A DNA stretch of 48,195 nucleotides from Phycisphaerales bacterium Planc_01 (GTDB lineage: Bacteria; Planctomycetota; Phycisphaerae; Sedimentisphaerales; Anaerobacaceae), in assembly GCA_001603075.1 (NCBI GenBank), contig LVBB01000134.1, positions 43,646 through 91,840 on the forward strand, in the 5' to 3' direction. The translations under genes and the position numbers were made by a program. Positions 1 to 8,030 of this stretch are shown in pieces. The notes under the pieces are model-generated. The model saw nothing but the letters and a program-made list of their open reading frames with translations. It was not told where the DNA came from and made no database searches. Each line of letters begins with the position of its first letter. The first letter of the stretch is position 1.

Positions 1-1444
1 CCTGGCCGCCGTCGAGCCAGAGGATGTCCACCAAGCCGTAGCCGCTCATCAGCTCTTCGATCACGCCGTGCGTGAACTCGACGAACGTCGCCCATTTGTC
101 CGGATGTTCCGTGATGTCGTAGTTGACGTTGCGGTCGCGATGCGGCCACTCAGGGGCCCAGTACCCCGGATGGTGCCAGTCGCTCTTGGAGTAGTACACG
201 CCGATTCCGAACCCCTCTGCGCGAAATGCGTCGGTTATCTCCTTGACGAAATCAGCCCTCGGACTCTTATGGAACGGACACGACGGGTCGGTCGTGCGAT
301 ACGTGGTTTGCCTCGTGTCGAACATGCAGAAGCCATCGTGGTGCTTGGAGGTGAAGACGGTGTATCGCATTCCTGCGTCCCTGGCGGCATGCGCCCAGGC
401 TTGCGGATCGAAATGCTGTGGATCAAACGTCGTGTTGAGCGCGACATAATCCCGAGAGAAGCGGGCGAAGTCTTTGTCTCGCTCGGTCCAGGCCTTCAGG
501 TCGTCGGGCCGCGCCCACGTATCGACTTCGACAAGCGGCCACGACTCGATACAGCCCCATTGGCTGTAGATGCCCCAGTGGACCATGAATCCGAACTTCC
601 AGTCCTGGAACCGCTCCAGCTTCGCCAGGACCAGCGGGTCGGTCTCCTTGTCGCACGCGGCTGGTATTACGGGATCGAGTGAGAGGTAGTTGGCGAGGAT
701 GCGGCCGAGAATCTGCTCGCCCCGCTCGTTCGCATGGATGGGGTCGCGCTTGAACCAGTCCAGTTCCCTGCCGCTGTTGCGCAAGTAGGTCGCCCAGTGC
801 GTCTCCATGTCGAGAAAGGCGGCGTCCAATTCGTGTGCAAGGCCTTCGAGGCCCTTGCGGTAGTCGCTGTAGTGGTCTGAGTCGATGATTCGGCGCCACT
901 GCGGCTGGTCGTACGGATCGACGCTTCCGAATGCGCCGCTCATCAACAGGAAGTCAGGGCTCGACTTGTCGCGGATTTGCCCGATCACGTCGCGAATCGA
1001 CGCGAGGTCGTCGCGCTGGCTGATGCCCCCGATGATGACCAGGTCGGGATCGTGGTCGAGCACGAACTTCTGCACCCGTCCGGGTCCCTTGTACCACCAG
1101 CAGCCCGTCGAGCCGCGTACGGAGGTGACCTTCTCGATCCGGCAGTCGGGGTAGCGCTGCATCAGCACAAGGTCCCACGCCGAGCGGCTGGTGTCGTTGA
1201 CGATACTGTCGCCGAGCATGACCACGCGTAGCGTGCCGCCTTTGGCGAGTCGCTCCCTCGTGCGGCCCAGCCGGTCCCAACGGTCGGCCACAGGGCTGTA
1301 GCACACCGGCAGCATCTGAGCATAAGCCGCTTCGATCTGTTCGAGCGTTCTTTCATTCTGGCGGAGGATATAGCCGTCGTCGGCGGCCGCTGCCAACGAG
1401 GCGGCCAGCAGCGAGAGCAGGACCACGTGTTTCTTCGAGAGCAT
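1..1444 (-). CDS. Secreted SGNH/GDSL hydrolase fused to GH29 alpha-L-fucosidase (3' end outside window)
   Basis: This is a two-domain secreted enzyme whose C-terminus runs off the left edge. The start at 1444 reads MLSKKHVVLLSLLAASLAAA, a clear signal peptide. Residues about 60-260 form an SGNH hydrolase: block I is VMLGDSIVND (nucleophile Ser), block III-like GGISQRDD follows, and the catalytic Asp/His motif is RDPIHANERG. After a short linker, a GH29 fucosidase begins near residue 280 (FMVHWGIYSQWG, then YTVFTSKHHDGFCMFDTR) and reaches the segment ILWLDGGQ, where GH29 enzymes carry the catalytic nucleophile Asp. The pair would deacylate a sugar and release fucose outside the cytoplasm. The frame is open throughout the window, so no stop is seen. 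Substrate is inferred from family only. Confidence 0.85.
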   Translation of the reverse strand, partial: MLSKKHVVLLSLLAASLAAAADDGYILRQNERTLEQIEAAYAQMLPVCYSPVADRWDRLGRTRERLAKGGTLRVVMLGDSIVNDTSRSAWDLVLMQRYPDCRIEKVTSVRGSTGCWWYKGPGRVQKFVLDHDPDLVIIGGISQRDDLASIRDVIGQIRDKSSPDFLLMSGAFGSVDPYDQPQWRRIIDSDHYSDYRKGLEGLAHELDAAFLDMETHWATYLRNSGRELDWFKRDPIHANERGEQILGRILANYLSLDPVIPAACDKETDPLVLAKLERFQDWKFGFMVHWGIYSQWGCIESWPLVEVDTWARPDDLKAWTERDKDFARFSRDYVALNTTFDPQHFDPQAWAHAARDAGMRYTVFTSKHHDGFCMFDTRQTTYRTTDPSCPFHKSPRADFVKEITDAFRAEGFGIGVYYSKSDWHHPGYWAPEWPHRDRNVNYDITEHPDKWATFVEFTHGVIEELMSGYGLVDILWLDGGQ

Positions 1445-1459
1445 TGCACTATTCCTTGT

Positions 1460-2257
1460 CTACAGCGGGCGAATCCAGATGTTGCGAAAGCGGACCGGGT
1501 TGTTATGGCTCATCAGGCCGAGGGGCCCGGGCCCGACGGGGCCGCGATATTGCGGTATGTTGCGATGGCCGGTGGGGCCGTAGATCTCCTGGTTGTGGTG
1601 GACGAGCAGGCCGTTGTGCAGCATCGTGATATAGGCGGGCTTGACGAGCCTGTCGCCTTCGAAGACCGGGGCAAAGAAGATGATATCGTAGCTCTGCCAC
1701 TGCCCGGGCGGGCGGCAGGCGTTGACCAATGGCGGCGTCTGCCCGTAGACCGCAGCCGCCTGCCCGTCGGGATACAGCAGCGTCTGGTACGAGTCGTAGA
1801 TCTGGATCTCGTACAGACCCATCAGCAGCACGCCGTTGTTGCCGCGGTCCGACCAATCGCCGATTGGCGGGTCCGGCGCCTGCCACTCCAGGTGGATCTG
1901 GCAATTGCCGAACGATTCCTTCGTCCGCAGGTGGCCCGAGACGGCGATCAGCTCGCCGTTGTCGATCTTCCAGTCTGAGGCGTCCCACTTCGACAGGTCC
2001 GTCCCGTCGAACAGGAGGATCGCATCGGATGGGGCGCGACCCCGCGATCCCGGCGTAACGACCGGCGGCGCGGGGCGGTCCGGGTCGTGCACGTGATACC
2101 CGCACCAGGGCAGAACGGGCGTGTCTTTGTATCCGAAGATGCCGGAGCCGTCTCTGGCTTTGACCAGTTCGGCCGCCACGGTACGGGCGGCAACCCACAG
2201 ACAACAGACGGCGACAAGTGCGATGACGGCGGTGATAGCGGTGCGGCGATGATTCAT
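1460..2257 (-). CDS. Secreted 3-keto-disaccharide hydrolase domain protein (DUF1080)
   Basis: This 265-residue protein belongs to the DUF1080 family, a jelly-roll fold related to concanavalin-like glucanases, with members known to hydrolyse 3-keto-glucosides. The start at 2257 is chosen because an AGGAAAGGA ribosome site lies just upstream and the protein then begins with a signal-anchor-like stretch (MNHRRTAITAVIALVAVCCL). The family pattern is visible: LLFDGTDLSKWDASDWKIDNG near residue 80, NCQIHLEWQAPD, NNGVLLMGLYEIQIYDSY, the WQSYDIIFFAPVF segment and a final strand VRFRNIWIRPL. It ends 15 bases before the fucosidase gene, so the two probably share a transcript. The longer open frame upstream lacks a ribosome site and is not used here. 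Confidence 0.85.
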   Translation of the reverse strand: MNHRRTAITAVIALVAVCCLWVAARTVAAELVKARDGSGIFGYKDTPVLPWCGYHVHDPDRPAPPVVTPGSRGRAPSDAILLFDGTDLSKWDASDWKIDNGELIAVSGHLRTKESFGNCQIHLEWQAPDPPIGDWSDRGNNGVLLMGLYEIQIYDSYQTLLYPDGQAAAVYGQTPPLVNACRPPGQWQSYDIIFFAPVFEGDRLVKPAYITMLHNGLLVHHNQEIYGPTGHRNIPQYRGPVGPGPLGLMSHNNPVRFRNIWIRPL

Positions 2258-2493
2258 GGCCCATCCTTTCCTGTGTCGGCTTGCCTCAACCTCGCAAGGC
2301 AGGTTCAACGAATGGCTTGCCCGGCGGCCCGGACCCCACGGGGCACTATAGCGGGAATCGTCCGGCCCGGCAAGGTCTCGCCACCCACGGGCAACGCCGA
2401 CGGCGATGCACCCATTGCGTCGATCGGTGATGATCCGGGACTGTGAGGCCACGAAAGGAGCGAATGGCCCCCATTGCAGGGGGCCAGGGGGAC

Positions 2494-2584
2494 CGGAGAG
2501 GGCGGGATTCGAACCCGCGGTAGGGGTTTATACCCCTACGACGGTTTAGCAAACCGTTGCCTTCAGCCACTCGGCCACCTCTCC
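2494..2584 (-). tRNA. tRNA-Ser (GCT)
   Basis: The minus strand folds as a 91-nt class II tRNA with acceptor GGAGAGG/CCTCTCC, anticodon stem CGGT/ACCG around loop TTGCTAA (anticodon GCT, reading AGC/AGT), a long variable arm GTAGGGGTATAAACCCCTAC, T-arm GCGGGTTCGAATCCCGC and discriminator G. CCA is not encoded. Confidence 0.97.
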
Positions 2585-2709
2585 AAACCGTCAGAAGGTG
2601 TAGTGTACACGGTCGGTCCGGCCTCTGCAAGCAGATAAATCGCGGTTCTGCGGATTTTGCAGGAGCCGGCGCACGCCCGGCCGAGCGCGGGCGGTCCTTC
2701 GTTCTGAAA

Positions 2710-2758
2710 AAATACGTAGTTTCCGAACTTGACGCGGCATTGCCCGTCGGGCTATAGT
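2710..2758 (+). promoter_or_regulatory. Promoter with upstream TACGTAGTTTCC box (copy 1)
   Basis: The box AAATACGTAGTTTCC occupies 2710-2724. A -35 TTGACG lies at 2729-2734 and a -10 TATAGT at 2753-2758 (spacer 18). Transcription should start near 2765 and run into the non-coding unit that ends at the terminator at 3045-3076. The box starts 19 bases before the -35, as in the two other copies in the window. The box resembles FixJ/NarL-type response-regulator sites, which is an inference from memory. Confidence 0.75.
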
Positions 2759-2764
2759 TCCACC

Positions 2765-3076
2765 GGTTCGAAGCGCCGACGGTTCATCGCTTCCATTGTC
2801 ATGCGATGACGTGAGGCCCTGGCGGAGGAAAGGGCCAGGCGGGTTCGGTCTGCAACGACGCCTGTCTTGGAGGCGGCTGTGCAGACCGTTGCCGCGAACC
2901 GAGGCCGGGCTGACCACCGAGACGCTTTGTGTTGTCTTGGGTTATGCGATGCGTGGCGGTTCTGTCGTTCGCCGACGGGGTCTGCCATGTCGCAGGGTTG
3001 GATTTGCAGGAAGTGGAGGCTCTTAGAGCCGTTTCATCTTGTGGGGTTGCGGGATCGTCTTCCCGCAACCTTTTTC
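2765..3076 (+). ncRNA. Candidate structured small RNA (about 310 nt)
   Basis: The unit is bounded by a promoter at 2729-2758 and a perfect intrinsic terminator at 3045-3076. It has no convincing reading frame with a ribosome site, but it is rich in pairing. CATCGC (2785-2790) pairs with GCGATG (2803-2808). GGCCCT (2815-2820) pairs with AGGGCC (2831-2836) around a purine loop GGCGGAGGAA. A nested long hairpin pairs GGTTC (2842-2846) with GAACC (2896-2900) and GGTCTGC (2847-2853) with GCAGACC (2881-2887), with an inner GCCT/AGGC stem. GGCTC/GAGCC lies at about 3018-3030. It does not match RNase P, SRP, 6S or tmRNA landmarks that I know. The start is predicted and the function unknown. Exposed GGA motifs would suit a CsrA- or Shine-Dalgarno-interacting RNA, but this is weak. 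Confidence 0.6.
3045..3076 (+). terminator. Intrinsic terminator of the first small RNA
   Basis: A perfect 10-bp stem, GGTTGCGGGA (3045-3054) with TCCCGCAACC (3061-3070), carries a 6-base loop and is followed by TTTTT, the classic rho-independent form on the plus strand. Confidence 0.9.
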
Positions 3077-3148
3077 TATCGCACCGTCATCCACAGACGC
3101 TTGTTCCTGCTCCCATTGCAGGCATGGCTCTCGGCAGAAATGAGATAG

Positions 3149-3196
3149 AAATACGTAGTTCCCACAATTGACAGCACAATTTGGGCCCTTGAGAAT
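3149..3196 (+). promoter_or_regulatory. Promoter with upstream TACGTAGTTCCC box (copy 2)
   Basis: The box AAATACGTAGTTCCC occupies 3149-3163. The -35 TTGACA is at 3168-3173, again 19 bases from the box start, and the likely -10 is GAGAAT at 3191-3196 (spacer 17). Transcription would begin near 3203 and end at the hairpin and T-run at 3274-3328. Confidence 0.7.
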
Positions 3197-3202
3197 AGGC
3201 CC

Positions 3203-3328
3203 TCAATCTGCGGGTGCAAACCGACTCTTTGTGAGCAGTTTTCAATGGACTGAACTCGAGGCACCTCGCAGTGGGGAGACAAGGGTGATGAAGAGAAGTG
3301 CTTTACCATCCTTCCGTCTCCCTTTTTC
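3203..3328 (+). ncRNA. Candidate second small RNA (about 125 nt)
   Basis: This short unit lies between the box-carrying promoter at 3149-3196 and a terminator-like hairpin ending at 3322 with five T. It starts 73 bases after the first RNA's terminator and shares its promoter architecture but has no obvious sequence similarity to it. A possible 27-codon frame begins at ATG 3288, but it lacks a good ribosome site and runs through the terminator stem, so I treat the unit as non-coding. Function unknown. Confidence 0.45.
3274..3328 (+). terminator. Terminator-like hairpin of the second small RNA
   Basis: GGGAGAC (3274-3280) pairs with GTCTCCC (3316-3322) and is followed by TTTTTC. The 35-base internal part is only partly paired (AAGG with CCTT), so this is a long-looped terminator. 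No matching A-run lies on the left, so it serves only the plus strand. Confidence 0.6.
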
Positions 3329-3367
3329 GTTGGCGCTCCGGGATGGAGACAGGATGGGATCGGCAGG

Positions 3368-4540
3368 CTAAATTGCCCGGCGGCCGCGCAGCAGCGCCAC
3401 GGCGAGCAGGCCGATGGAGGCGAGCGTCAGAGCCCCCGATGCGGGCACCACGCGCGGCGTCGCCGTCATGACGCTGTAGACGGCGGTGTTGTCCATCACG
3501 CCGGCGATCCATTCGCTGTTGCAGCCCCAGCCGTAGATAGGCACATTGGCGCCGGTGTGTCCCGCGGTGCTCCAGGCGACATCGGGGTATTGGCCGACCC
3601 CCATGCCGGCCAGTACATCCAGTCCCCCGGTCTCATGATCGGCCGTCACGAGAATCAGCGTGTCCGAAGGCCCCGAACCGGCGGCCCAGTCCAGGGCTGT
3701 CTGAACCGCCCGGGAGAACTCCAGCGTCTCATGAATCATCCGGGCCAGATCGTGGTCATGTGCGGCCCGGTCGATTCGACCACCCTCGACCATCAGGAAG
3801 AAACCCATCGGATTGTTGTCGAGGATATCCAGCGCCGCCGCCGTCATCTCAGACAGATGCGGCTCGGCGGCTGTCTCGGTCCGGTCGTACTCGTAGGCCA
3901 TGTTGCCGGCGGCAAACTGACCCGAGACAAAGGTTGCGCTCTCGGCGTTCAACGCCTTGAGCTGGGCGGCATCTGTGACGACGGCATAGCCGGCGGCGGC
4001 CGCTTGCGACTCCGAGAGGTACTGACTGCCGCCGAACAGGACATTCGGCCGGGTCTGCTGGAGGTAGTCCTGGACGATCCCGGCCGAGTTGTATCTCGAA
4101 GGTTCGTGCGCCGCAAAGGCCGCCGGTGTGGCATGGCTGATGTCGGTGGTCGTCACGAGTCCGGTCGCCTTGCCTGCCGCAGCGGCCTGCTCGAGAACGG
4201 TGGGTAACTCACGGCCGTCGCCAGGGGAGGCGACGCTGATCACGCCGTTGTCGACCTTGCGGCCGGTGGCCATCGCTGTGGCAGCGGCGGCAGAATCGGT
4301 GATGGCCGCGTCGGCCGAGCGCGTGGTAACTTGCGCCTGATTGGGAAATGCCTCGAACGAAAGCGTTCCGGAAGCCCCGTGGGCATAGAGTCCCGCCGCA
4401 GCCACCTGATTGTGGCCCATGCCGTCGCCAATGAACAGGATGACGTTGGTGGGCATGGCGTCCCCGGGCCGCGCAAACCACAGGCCCAGTACGAAAAGCC
4501 ACCCGGCAAAACGTCGAAATGCAGGTTCATCCATGAACAT
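3368..4540 (-). CDS. Secreted alkaline phosphatase with PEP-CTERM-like anchor
   Basis: This 390-residue phosphomonoesterase belongs to the PhoA family. The start at 4540 follows AGGGGG at proper spacing; the longer frame would run into the tRNA-Arg gene. A signal peptide spans roughly residues 1-28. Visible active-site elements are NVILFIGDGMGHN (metal Asp near residue 39), TDSAAAATAMATG (nucleophile Ser near 83), HATPAAFAAHEPSR and VTADHETGG (metal Asp/His near 305). The C-terminus reads VVPASGALTLASIGLLAV and ends LLRGRRAI: a short Pro motif, a membrane segment and an Arg-rich tail, as in the PEP-CTERM (exosortase-sorted) variant of planctomycetes. It would release phosphate from organic esters outside the inner membrane. 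Its 3' end faces the small-RNA units. Confidence 0.9.
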   Translation of the reverse strand: MFMDEPAFRRFAGWLFVLGLWFARPGDAMPTNVILFIGDGMGHNQVAAAGLYAHGASGTLSFEAFPNQAQVTTRSADAAITDSAAAATAMATGRKVDNGVISVASPGDGRELPTVLEQAAAAGKATGLVTTTDISHATPAAFAAHEPSRYNSAGIVQDYLQQTRPNVLFGGSQYLSESQAAAAGYAVVTDAAQLKALNAESATFVSGQFAAGNMAYEYDRTETAAEPHLSEMTAAALDILDNNPMGFFLMVEGGRIDRAAHDHDLARMIHETLEFSRAVQTALDWAAGSGPSDTLILVTADHETGGLDVLAGMGVGQYPDVAWSTAGHTGANVPIYGWGCNSEWIAGVMDNTAVYSVMTATPRVVPASGALTLASIGLLAVALLRGRRAI

Positions 4541-4570
4541 GTGTACCCCCTGTGGTGCTGGTGTTTGAAC

Positions 4571-4644
<74 letters not shown>

Positions 4645-4732
4645 GATACTCCTTGAGCGGTCGCACTATAGCCGCCTGGCAGCGAGGCTGTCAAGGGTTT
4701 GTGCGAAAAATCACAATGCCATTCGGTGCAGG

Positions 4733-6973
4733 TCAGGGGTCGCAGGGGGACGGTTCCCATCGGAGGCGGGGATACGTCTGGTCCTCGCAGATTGCCCAGG
4801 TCCGGGTGAAATTCCAGCCGACGAAGCTGGCCTGCCGTCTCATCTGACCATCGGTCAATGGGATGCCGAGTCCGTTGTCCGGCACGCCGACGGCAGGGGC
4901 CAGGAAGTAGCTTGCGGCGATCCGGGAGAATTGCAGGTCTCTGCCGACGAGAGGGCCGGCGTATCGGCCGGCGCCGGCATTCATCACGCGACCTGTGGCG
5001 TAGCAGCCTGAGACGGTCCCGGTGTAGTTGAATCCCACCAATCCTCCGACGCGCGTTTCTGCCGCTATGGCTGAAACGACGGCGGTGGCGTAGCTGTCGG
5101 CAACGATGCCCTGTCGATTCGAGCCGGCGATGCCGCCGACGGCGAGGCCGCCCGAGCCGGCTGCGATGGTCCCGGTCACATAGCAACCGACAACATAGCC
5201 GGTGTTGGTTCCCGCCACTCCACCGACGTTGGTGATGCTGTCAGCGGCCACAATCGATAGGTCGTCCAAGCCGAGATCGTAGACCCATGCGCCGCTTTCG
5301 ATCCGCCCGAACAGGCCGCAATCGTTGGTGCCGGTGCCCTCGATGGTCAGGTTCGTGATGCGCCGGCCATTGCCGTTGAAGTACCCGCGCAGGACCGGGA
5401 TCGGGGCGCGGGCCCACGTGATGCCCCCCATGTCGATGTCGGCGACCAGTCTGTACCAGGCATATCGACTGTACCGCCCGACGGCGCCGAGGTCCTCGGG
5501 CGTGGCGATTCGGTAGGGATCGTGCGATGTGCCCGTCCCTTCGAGTGCGTGCAGATCGTTTGGATCGTCGAATGCGGTCAGTTGCGGATAGCCCCCGTCG
5601 ACGGGCATCCGCCAGATGTCGGCTGTGCCGTCTGAGCGGGCCCCGGCAAGGTCCCACCGAGCGGTGCGGAAGGTCTCGACATCGTGCATTTGCTCCGTCG
5701 TCAGCCCCACCCCGGCGGCGCTCTGCGAAGCGCCGCTGGCCTGTCGGTCCCAGAAGGACCGCGCGACGTCGATGCGCTGCGTGCCATCGACGGCGCCGAT
5801 CAGGCCGCCACGACCGTGGGGGACGCCCGCTTGCATGAGAGGGCCGGTCGCATAGCAATTGGCGACACTGCCGCCGGTGTGGACCCGGCCGATCAGGCCG
5901 CCGAGGGAACGGCTGCCCGAGCCACCTGCGATCGGGCCTGCGGCGTAACCGTTGCTGACCGTGCCGCCGAGGAGCGAGCCGAGCAGCCCGCCGAGGTTGT
6001 AGCTATCGTCGCCGGCCGTGACGCTGCCGGTCGCGTAGCCGTTGCTCGCCTCACCTCGCAGATGGCCGACCAGCCCGCCAAGGTCGCGGCAGGCATCGCT
6101 GCCCGTGACGGAGCCTGCGGCTCGGCAGAAGACGACCCAGGCGCCTGAGTCGGCGCTGCCGGCAAGCCCTCCGAGACTCCAGCTTCCTTTCAAGGCCGTG
6201 ACGTGGCCGGTGGCGTGACTGTTTTCGATGGAGCCTCCGATGCACGCGCCCGCAAGGCCTCCAAGGTCGAAACTTGTGCGTCCACCGGCGATATCGCCGG
6301 TCGCGCGGCTGTTGACGATGCGTCCGCGATGGACGCCGACCAGGCCGCCAAGCTGAAAGCTGCGGTCGCCGGCTGTCAGCGTTACCGCGGCATGGCAGTC
6401 GCTGATGCCGCCGGCGTTGGTCCCCACCAGCCCGCCGACCCAGTTGCTTTCGTCAGCGGTACGGATCGTCCCATCGACGTGGCAGTTGACGATGGAGCCT
6501 TCACTGGACCCGGCCAGGATGCCGATGCGACCGGGCCCCTCGATCGAGGCGTTCTCGACACGCAGATCGTAGATGCGTCCGGCCGCTCCCACGGCGCCGA
6601 ACAGGCCCAGGTACTGAAGCGTCTCGGTGCGAATCGTCAGATTCCGAATCACGTGGCCGTCGCCATAAAAGCGTCCGAAAAAGCTCGGATACGGGGCCGC
6701 ATCGGGTTGTCCATCGTGGGCGATGACCGCGCCATCGAATACCCGCCCGCCGGGAAGGTCCGGATCGAGGTCAAGGTCGTTGATGAGCAGATAATGCCTG
6801 CCGAGCAGATTGGGATCGTCGCCAATCGAGAGGAGTTGTTCAACGGTGGCAATTCGATAGGGGTCGGCCGGTTCACCTGTGCCGCCGGCGAACTCGGCGG
6901 CCGCCGCGCTCCAGGCGAACGTCGTGACCATCGCGACGCTGAGGCAGTAGGTTCGCAACGTGCTTGGGACCAT
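4733..6973 (-). CDS. Secreted GLUG-repeat protein
   Basis: This 746-residue protein consists mainly of GLUG motifs, a beta-helix-like repeat seen in bacterial surface proteins. Repeats of the form xxLGGLVGxxxGGxIxNCxATGxV recur about every 30 residues, for example GGLVGTNAGGISDCHAAV, GGLAGACIGGSIENSHATG and GGLLGSLLGGTVSNGYAAG. Two blocks are seen, each opening with a DPYRIAT segment (about residues 38-60 and 470-495) followed by an IDMGG or DLDLDP strand. The start at 6973 overlaps the stop of the preceding gene (TGATG) with GGAG upstream, so translation is coupled. A hydrophobic signal segment follows the start. It probably sits on the cell surface or is secreted. Ligand unknown. Confidence 0.85.
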   Translation of the reverse strand: MVPSTLRTYCLSVAMVTTFAWSAAAAEFAGGTGEPADPYRIATVEQLLSIGDDPNLLGRHYLLINDLDLDPDLPGGRVFDGAVIAHDGQPDAAPYPSFFGRFYGDGHVIRNLTIRTETLQYLGLFGAVGAAGRIYDLRVENASIEGPGRIGILAGSSEGSIVNCHVDGTIRTADESNWVGGLVGTNAGGISDCHAAVTLTAGDRSFQLGGLVGVHRGRIVNSRATGDIAGGRTSFDLGGLAGACIGGSIENSHATGHVTALKGSWSLGGLAGSADSGAWVVFCRAAGSVTGSDACRDLGGLVGHLRGEASNGYATGSVTAGDDSYNLGGLLGSLLGGTVSNGYAAGPIAGGSGSRSLGGLIGRVHTGGSVANCYATGPLMQAGVPHGRGGLIGAVDGTQRIDVARSFWDRQASGASQSAAGVGLTTEQMHDVETFRTARWDLAGARSDGTADIWRMPVDGGYPQLTAFDDPNDLHALEGTGTSHDPYRIATPEDLGAVGRYSRYAWYRLVADIDMGGITWARAPIPVLRGYFNGNGRRITNLTIEGTGTNDCGLFGRIESGAWVYDLGLDDLSIVAADSITNVGGVAGTNTGYVVGCYVTGTIAAGSGGLAVGGIAGSNRQGIVADSYATAVVSAIAAETRVGGLVGFNYTGTVSGCYATGRVMNAGAGRYAGPLVGRDLQFSRIAASYFLAPAVGVPDNGLGIPLTDGQMRRQASFVGWNFTRTWAICEDQTYPRLRWEPSPCDP

Positions 6974-7911
6974 CACTGCTCCTCGAAGATGTCGAGCACC
7001 GGCTCGAAGCCCGGCCACCACTCAGACCACTCCATGTCCTCGAAGTAGGCGGCCAGCACGCCGTTAAGATAGACGCCTCTGTTGCCCGGGCGAGGCCGGA
7101 GCCAGTCGTTGCCGGGGACCTTGCGATAGAACGCGTATCGCGCGAGGTTCTCGCCCTTCATGGCGCCGATCTGGAGTGTGGGACCATAGATCTGCTTGTA
7201 TTCGACGACGCGCTGCCAGGCGTGGACCAGCTCATGGGCCAGGCCGACCAGCGGCGGGAACGTGTCCCATGCGACCGGCGCCCCATAGGCCCGGGTGAGG
7301 GTCGGGTTCCAGTAGACCGTGCCCGAGGGCTGATGGCAGAGGTTCTCGCCGGTAGTGAACTCGATGTGCGGGGCCGTCCATGCCCGGGCGAACCGGTCGA
7401 AGACGAGCGGTCGGGTCTCGATGGCGGCCACGGTATCGCGCACCGCCGGACAGAGATACATCAGAGCCTGGAGCGGCCAGAAGATCTCTTCGTCGCCACG
7501 ACTCATCGCCCAGCCGGTCTGTTCGGTCTTACGGTCCGCCAGGTTCGGATCGTTGCGGGTATACCGGCACCAGGCGTCGATGCTGGCGAACGGCCGCGCC
7601 CAGACGAGGTTGTCGTCCTCGTCGAAACAGGCGAACGTCAGCATCGGGACGCCGTCGGCGTCGGTCATGGCACGGGGATCGTCCAGATCCAGGAATTCAT
7701 AGGACAGGGCGACTGCGTCGGGTTCGCCTGCCGTCTGTGCGAGGGTCTGTCGCGGCAGGAAGGGCAGCGCGCAGGCGCCCAGCAACGTCAGGACCAGGAA
7801 GGTCCGAGTCCGGTCGGACGCGCGGCGATGAGCTTCCAGGGGAGCTGCACCTGCGTCCTGCGGACGCCAGGCCGTCCGATGGGTTGCCCAGGTCATCTTG
7901 TGCCGGTTCAT
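6973..7911 (-). CDS. Exported HExxH protein, possibly an M91-like metallopeptidase
   Basis: The start at 7911 follows GAGGGA and gives a 312-residue protein. The longer frame upstream is antisense-like noise over the GH172 gene end. After a basic N-terminal region, a hydrophobic segment TFLVLTLLGACALPFL (residues about 37-53) serves as an uncleaved anchor or late signal peptide. Residues 222-232 read VGLAHELVHAW, a gluzincin-type zinc site in a context like the NleD/M91 peptidases (LAHELxHA). A later GENLARYAF may supply the third ligand. The neighbouring GLUG protein gene overlaps its stop, so the two are made together. The family assignment is tentative; the HExxH motif is directly seen. 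Confidence 0.65.
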   Translation of the reverse strand: MNRHKMTWATHRTAWRPQDAGAAPLEAHRRASDRTRTFLVLTLLGACALPFLPRQTLAQTAGEPDAVALSYEFLDLDDPRAMTDADGVPMLTFACFDEDDNLVWARPFASIDAWCRYTRNDPNLADRKTEQTGWAMSRGDEEIFWPLQALMYLCPAVRDTVAAIETRPLVFDRFARAWTAPHIEFTTGENLCHQPSGTVYWNPTLTRAYGAPVAWDTFPPLVGLAHELVHAWQRVVEYKQIYGPTLQIGAMKGENLARYAFYRKVPGNDWLRPRPGNRGVYLNGVLAAYFEDMEWSEWWPGFEPVLDIFEEQ

Positions 7912-8030
7912 GGTTTCCCTCGACCGTTCAGGCCGACGGAAGCCACCGGCCATCAGAGCATATGGAAACAACCACGGAAACCATGATAGCATAAGCAGGG
8001 CGGGATTTCCAGTCCGCCCGGCGATCGGGC

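Noticed and set aside
2765-3076. RNase P RNA, suggested by a GGAGGAAAGGGCC segment.
   Set aside because: The usual GAGGAAAGTCC context and the other universal RNase P segments are absent, and the layout of stems does not match.
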